Translations under genes and position numbers: made by a program | DNA from: Climacium dendroides | Lineage: Eukaryota; Streptophyta; Bryopsida; Hypnales; Climaciaceae | Direction of reading: 5' to 3' | Length of the DNA stretch: 64,000 nt | Assembly: GCA_950106755.1 (NCBI GenBank) | Contig: OX467087.1 | Span: forward strand, 11,784,047-11,848,046 | Notes under the pieces: generated by a model | What the model saw: only the letters and a program-made list of their open reading frames with translations | Databases searched by the model: none | What the model was told of the DNA's origin: nothing | In this document: piece by piece, positions 60,520 through 64,000 of the stretch | Layout of the letters: each line of letters opens with the position of its first letter | Position numbering within the stretch: position 1 is the stretch's first letter

Positions 60520-61473
60520 CGCTGGTCAACTCCATATTTGATCTTCAATTTTGAATATACTAGGATTTTCAGAATTCTTTGAAAGTTCTTGCTTGATATT
60601 AAGCACCAAAGAATCAGTGACAGAGGTTTTCCGAACTTCTTCCAAGAAAATAGAATTGGTTGGAGCGGAGACATGGGTTGCTCGCAAACAAAGGTGTTCA
60701 AGCTTCAAAAATGTTGTCCGTTGTTGATCATATGCTGCTTCTCTTTTCTTGGGAATAAAGTTAGAACGTTGAGACAAGAAATCTAATAGTCTTTGTTATT
60801 TTCCAAATCGATAGATAATGCTAAAATCAAATCTGGATAAAGACATGTTTTAACGGGCTTGGCAATGATTCAAAGCACGAGTAGACATGAAATATTCAAG
60901 GTTTTTGTGATCAGTATAGATTGTCACCTGATGAGCAGCGCCTTCAAGTAAATGACGCTAATCTTGAAAAGAATCTACAATTGCAAGTAGTTCTTTGTCG
61001 TGGATCTCATAATTGATTTCTGCAGCACTGAACTTCCTTGAACGAAAAGCAACAAGATGGAGTTTTCCGCTTTCATCAGATTGTGATAACACTATACCTA
61101 AGACAAAATTCGAGGCATCTGTCTCCATAAAGAAAAGTTTTGAAAAGTTAGGATGGACTAATATTGGAGCCGTTGTAAACGCTTTCTTCAAATTTTGAAA
61201 TGCTTTTTCCGCTTCACGATTCCAATCGAGGGTGTCCTTACAAGTAAGTTGCGTGAGAGGAGCGGCAATTCGCAAATAGTTTTTAATAAACATACGATAA
61301 AAGTTTGTAAAATCAAAAAAACATTGGATATCACGTACAATCTTAGATGTTGCCCAATCTTGAACTGCTTGAATCTTTTTCGGGTCCATCAACATTCTGT
61401 TGCTTGAGATAATATGTCCAAGAAATTCAACTTGAAATGCATGAAAATCGCATTTCTCAAGCTTCACATACAA
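60520..61473 (-). pseudogene. Broken pol, RNase H and connection region
   Basis: Continues the RT thumb after a one-base frameshift at about 61465-61475. It contains the tether FTNFYRMFIKNYL and the RNase H start FMETDASNFVLGIVLSQ, with FSAAEINYEIHDKELLAIV. A stop at 60958-60960 falls where a Trp is usual, and another stop lies about 110 bp on, again at a usual Trp position. Further readable fragments (TDHKNLEYF near 60905, AYDQQ near 60735) continue to about 60520. The DAS aspartate of RNase H is retained. Confidence 0.8.
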
Positions 61474-62387
61474 TTCAGCACCTCGAAGTTTTCCAAAATA
61501 AGCCTCACGTGTTTTTCATATTGGCTTGCGTTTTTTGAATATATCAGAATGTCGTTTAAGTAGCAAACGACAAAAATATCCAGAAATTCACGAAAGATAT
61601 CGTTCATTAAATGTTGAAAGATGGTTGATGCATTCATTAGCCCAAAAGGCATAACATTATACTCAAAATGGCCACACCTCGTCCAAAAAGTGGTCTTCCA
61701 TTCATCGACTTCTTTAATTTGTACCAGATTGTAAGTTCCCTTTAGATCAATTTTGGTGTAGATTTTTGCTTGACCAAGTTGGTTCAAAAGTTCACCTATA
61801 AGTGGTAATGGATATCGATTCTTAATTGTCACCTTGTTGAATCCCCGATAGTCAACACACATGCATAAAGATCCGTCTTTCTTCTTCACAAAAAGAATTG
61901 GAGTACCGGTTGGAGACTTTGAATGTCGAATGAAGTTCTTTGCAAGGTTTTCATCAATATATTCCTTTAATGCAGCTAATTCATCTTGAGATAAGTTGTA
62001 GATAGGTCCAAACGGTGGTTGAGCACCTTTCTCTAATTCGATGGCATAATCATATGACCAATGTTGGGACAACATATCCGCATTTTTCTCTTCAAAAACA
62101 TCTTGAAAATCTTCATATTGCTTTGGAAATTTTGTTGTATTGGAACTATCGTTTGTTGTTGACGTTGCATATATCGCAAATACGGCTCCAATCTTTGCAG
62201 CGCGCATAAAAGCTTGAGCTCTAAGAAATAGAGGTTTCTTTAGTTTACGTACGGAAGAAGTTTTTTGTTTTTCTAAAATCTTGGACATAGAAGGTTTGTG
62301 AGGAATAAATTCTATACTACGATCAAACCAGTTTATATGAAGATTATGTCTTTCAAGCCAAGAGAGTCTTAAAATGATAGGGTTCAA
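61464..62387 (-). pseudogene. Broken pol, reverse transcriptase region
   Basis: Open for 307 codons. RT landmarks in order: [55 protein letters not shown] (palm Asp retained), [10 protein letters not shown], and the catalytic box as YLND instead of YLDD, so one metal-binding Asp is Asn. Upstream the frame joins the protease region only through a one-base shift at about 62400-62410. Catalytically dead as read. Confidence 0.85.
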
Positions 62388-62403
62388 AGGAGAACGGATA
62401 ATA

Positions 62404-62754
62404 TTATAAAACTATATGGCTACTATGGTTGTCTATTGTTGTTTGTAATGGGGTTGTTTCATAGGTAATGTTACCAGAAGCTAAGGGTCTTTCATCAATG
62501 ACCTCGACATGTATCTCATTTGTCTTTTGGACTAACAATATTTTATGTAGTTTGACAAAAGATTCATCTATAAAGCATGCAGAGGCTCCGAAATTTATTA
62601 AGGCATGGATTTCAATTTGTGAAGGACCTAAATGTATAGGTATTATAAAGCAAGGACTAAGGTTTGCGGATAGTACAGGACCTAAAGGTTTTGAAAGCGG
62701 TGTTGAATCCAACCGCACGATCCCTACTGTGGTTGGAAGTCGTCGTTTTCCCAT
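62404..62754 (-). pseudogene. Broken aspartic protease region of pol
   Basis: A retropepsin fold is indicated by ALINFGASACFIDESFVK. The usual active-site triad D-S/T-G reads N-F-G here, so the catalytic Asp is lost. The frame ends in a stop at 62404 caused by a one-base shift. Confidence 0.8.
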
Positions 62755-63739
62755 TGAACGTTTGCGCTCTGAATTCGAGAAGTACGTTGTCCCTTTTTAG
62801 GGTAGTTATCAATCTTGTGTCCTTCTTCCCCACAATAAAGGCATAGTCCTTCTTCTCTCCGACGTCTCTTTTCTTGTTCAGTTAAGGGCTTAAATCGAAT
62901 TGCATCGATTTGCATGTCTTCAACTTCAGATGTCTTGTTTGAAGTTCCGGTAGAAGCGGTAGCAGCGTAGTTGGCATATGGCCATGGCAAGGTCCATGCT
63001 TGTTTCTCTTGTTGTCGCTCAAATAATTGGTTATCGCATTTGATAACTTGAGAAATTGTTTCGTCGAGCGTCATAGGATCTAGCAAAGAGAGTAACAAAT
63101 CCTTCACCTCATCGCGTAAGCCATGATAGAATTGACTTACTAGTGCTTGTTCTCCCCAATTAATATTGCAAGTCAACTAGCGAAAGTCAGAAGCATATGT
63201 TGATGTTGGTCTTAAATTTTGAATTTTTGTTGTCGCAGCATGTATCTTATCATGTTCACTAAATGCTTCTTCAAATGTAGCTAAAAACGCATTAAAGCTG
63301 TCAAGAACTGGAGAGTTCTTTTCGTAAAGCGATGCAAATAATGAGAGTGCTTGCCCGGACAATAAGGCCCCACAAATCCAATGCGGGCTACGTTTGTTGT
63401 ATATCATTGAGGTTGGAATGCAAAAGAAATTTGAATTTGGTTGACGAAGTCTCGAAACTTCGAACGCGTACTATCAAATTTGTCAGGAAGGCTGACTCTA
63501 GGCTCTGTTAACGAATTTACTGCTTGTAAACCCGAGCTTGACAAATTGTCAGTTTGTATTGCTAGTACATGAACTGGATCAATTGGTTGTTGAAGCTTCG
63601 CCTCCAAGCTACATATTTTTGAATTCAGTTCCTCATTTTGTTTGAATATAAGCTCACGATGTATATTCATAGGTGTCAAAGCAGCCATGATAGTATCAAG
63701 TTTTGAGTTTTCCATAATTGCTTCGCTTATTCCATTCAT
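62724..63739 (-). pseudogene. Broken gag
   Basis: Three consecutive open pieces (63739-63404, 63407-63177, 63176-62724) together form a Ty3/Gypsy gag. The first has a coiled-coil-like start, the second and third the capsid region (ALLSGQALSLFASLYE, NINWGEQALVSQFYHGLRDE). The zinc knuckle CLYCGEEGHKIDNYPK has Tyr in place of the last Cys. The breaks are a TGA at 63404-63406 plus a nearby one-base shift, and a TAG at 63177-63179. Confidence 0.82.
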
Positions 63740-63778
63740 AGATGTAAAGTTCTAATAGAACACGTTGATAATGACTAC

Positions 63779-63952
63779 TCAATCTCGTAAAATCAAGACA
63801 ATAAATGGAGTAAGAAGAGCCAATAGTCTCTCAAACTCTGCCTCACCAAATCGACCGACAATTATCTCTCTAAGCTCTTGCTTGGATTTACTAATAACAT
63901 GAATATCAAGGTTGGAATTGAACTCTCGAAGAGGTGGTCTGTTTAGATCCAT
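63779..63952 (-). CDS. Small 57-codon frame upstream of gag
   Basis: Begins MDLNRPPLREFNSNLDIHVI and ends in LLALLTPFIVLILRD, with an in-frame stop two codons before the ATG. It is followed 39 bp later by the gag start. It is charged at first, then hydrophobic at the end. It could be a leader peptide, a relic of a longer gag N-terminus or chance. No family recognised. Confidence 0.35.
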   Translation of the reverse strand: MDLNRPPLREFNSNLDIHVISKSKQELREIIVGRFGEAEFERLLALLTPFIVLILRD

Positions 63953-64000
63953 AAACTTCTATACTAACGACATGGAAGGACTTTCAAGAATGAAGAGTCG

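Larger units (their letters stand above)
60438..63952 (-). mobile_element. Decayed Ty3/Gypsy (Tcn1-like chromovirus) gag-pol, partial
   Basis: Gag, protease, reverse transcriptase and RNase H regions follow in the order of Ty3/Gypsy elements on the minus strand. The wording of the RT and RNase H ([31 protein letters not shown]) is close to fungal and Tcn1-type chromoviruses, also known from mosses and lycophytes. The reading frame is broken by several stops and frameshifts, and the integrase was not found. The 5' LTR would lie beyond the right edge of the window. The lineage call is inference from motif wording. Confidence 0.85.

Noticed and set aside
62015..62846. Plus-strand frames over the retrotransposon
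   Set aside because: Antisense shadows of gag-pol.
1..64000. tRNA, rRNA, CRISPR array or bacterial-type operon
   Set aside because: I looked for TPsiC-like boxes, regularly spaced short repeats and tight co-directional gene runs and saw none. The small tandem arrays here lack unique spacers.

Overview
The window reads as nuclear DNA of a land plant. Four spliced or plant-type genes sit in long AT-rich tracts filled with small inverted-repeat transposons, with a decayed Ty3/Gypsy element at the right edge. Spacing of about one gene per 16 kb, short introns, GC-rich exons in AT-rich surroundings, and a gag-pol that resembles the Tcn1-type chromoviruses known from fungi, mosses and lycophytes make a seed-free plant such as a moss a reasonable guess. 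The species cannot be read from the sequence. Nothing looks bacterial, organellar or defence-island-like.

Layout. 1-29.8 kb is repeat-rich and gene-free: two Helitron-like copies (220-1108, 3073-3752), several CACTA-type MITEs with 3-bp target duplications, a 590-bp element with an 8-bp duplication (11575-12164), a hairpin MITE with 9-bp direct repeats (13526-13677), a nested stack at 23945-24625, and several dispersed families of unknown class. 29.9-34 kb holds an intact intronless BIR1-like leucine-rich-repeat receptor kinase on +, with a long, possibly intron-containing leader. 35.3-37.5 kb holds a nuclear uracil-DNA glycosylase gene on -, including a 31-bp exon. 39-45 kb is repeats again. 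45.2-47.2 kb holds a five-exon Tim17/22/23-family gene on + whose first intron starts with GC. 47.3-51.4 kb is repeats, including a 570-bp foldback. 52.1-54.6 kb holds a seven-exon MIS12 kinetochore gene on -. 55-60 kb is repeats and MITEs. 60.4-63.95 kb is a dead Ty3/Gypsy gag-pol on -, with most of the catalytic signatures I checked mutated by transitions and no integrase seen.

The four genes are housekeeping or signalling genes with no evident joint pathway: immune/cell-death receptor signalling, base excision repair, organelle membrane, and kinetochore assembly. I found no convincing new multi-gene system. The most interesting material is the gene structures (micro-exon, GC-AG intron, an out-of-phase MIS12 junction), the nested transposon stack, a widely dispersed palindromic motif, and the transition-driven decay of the retrotransposon.
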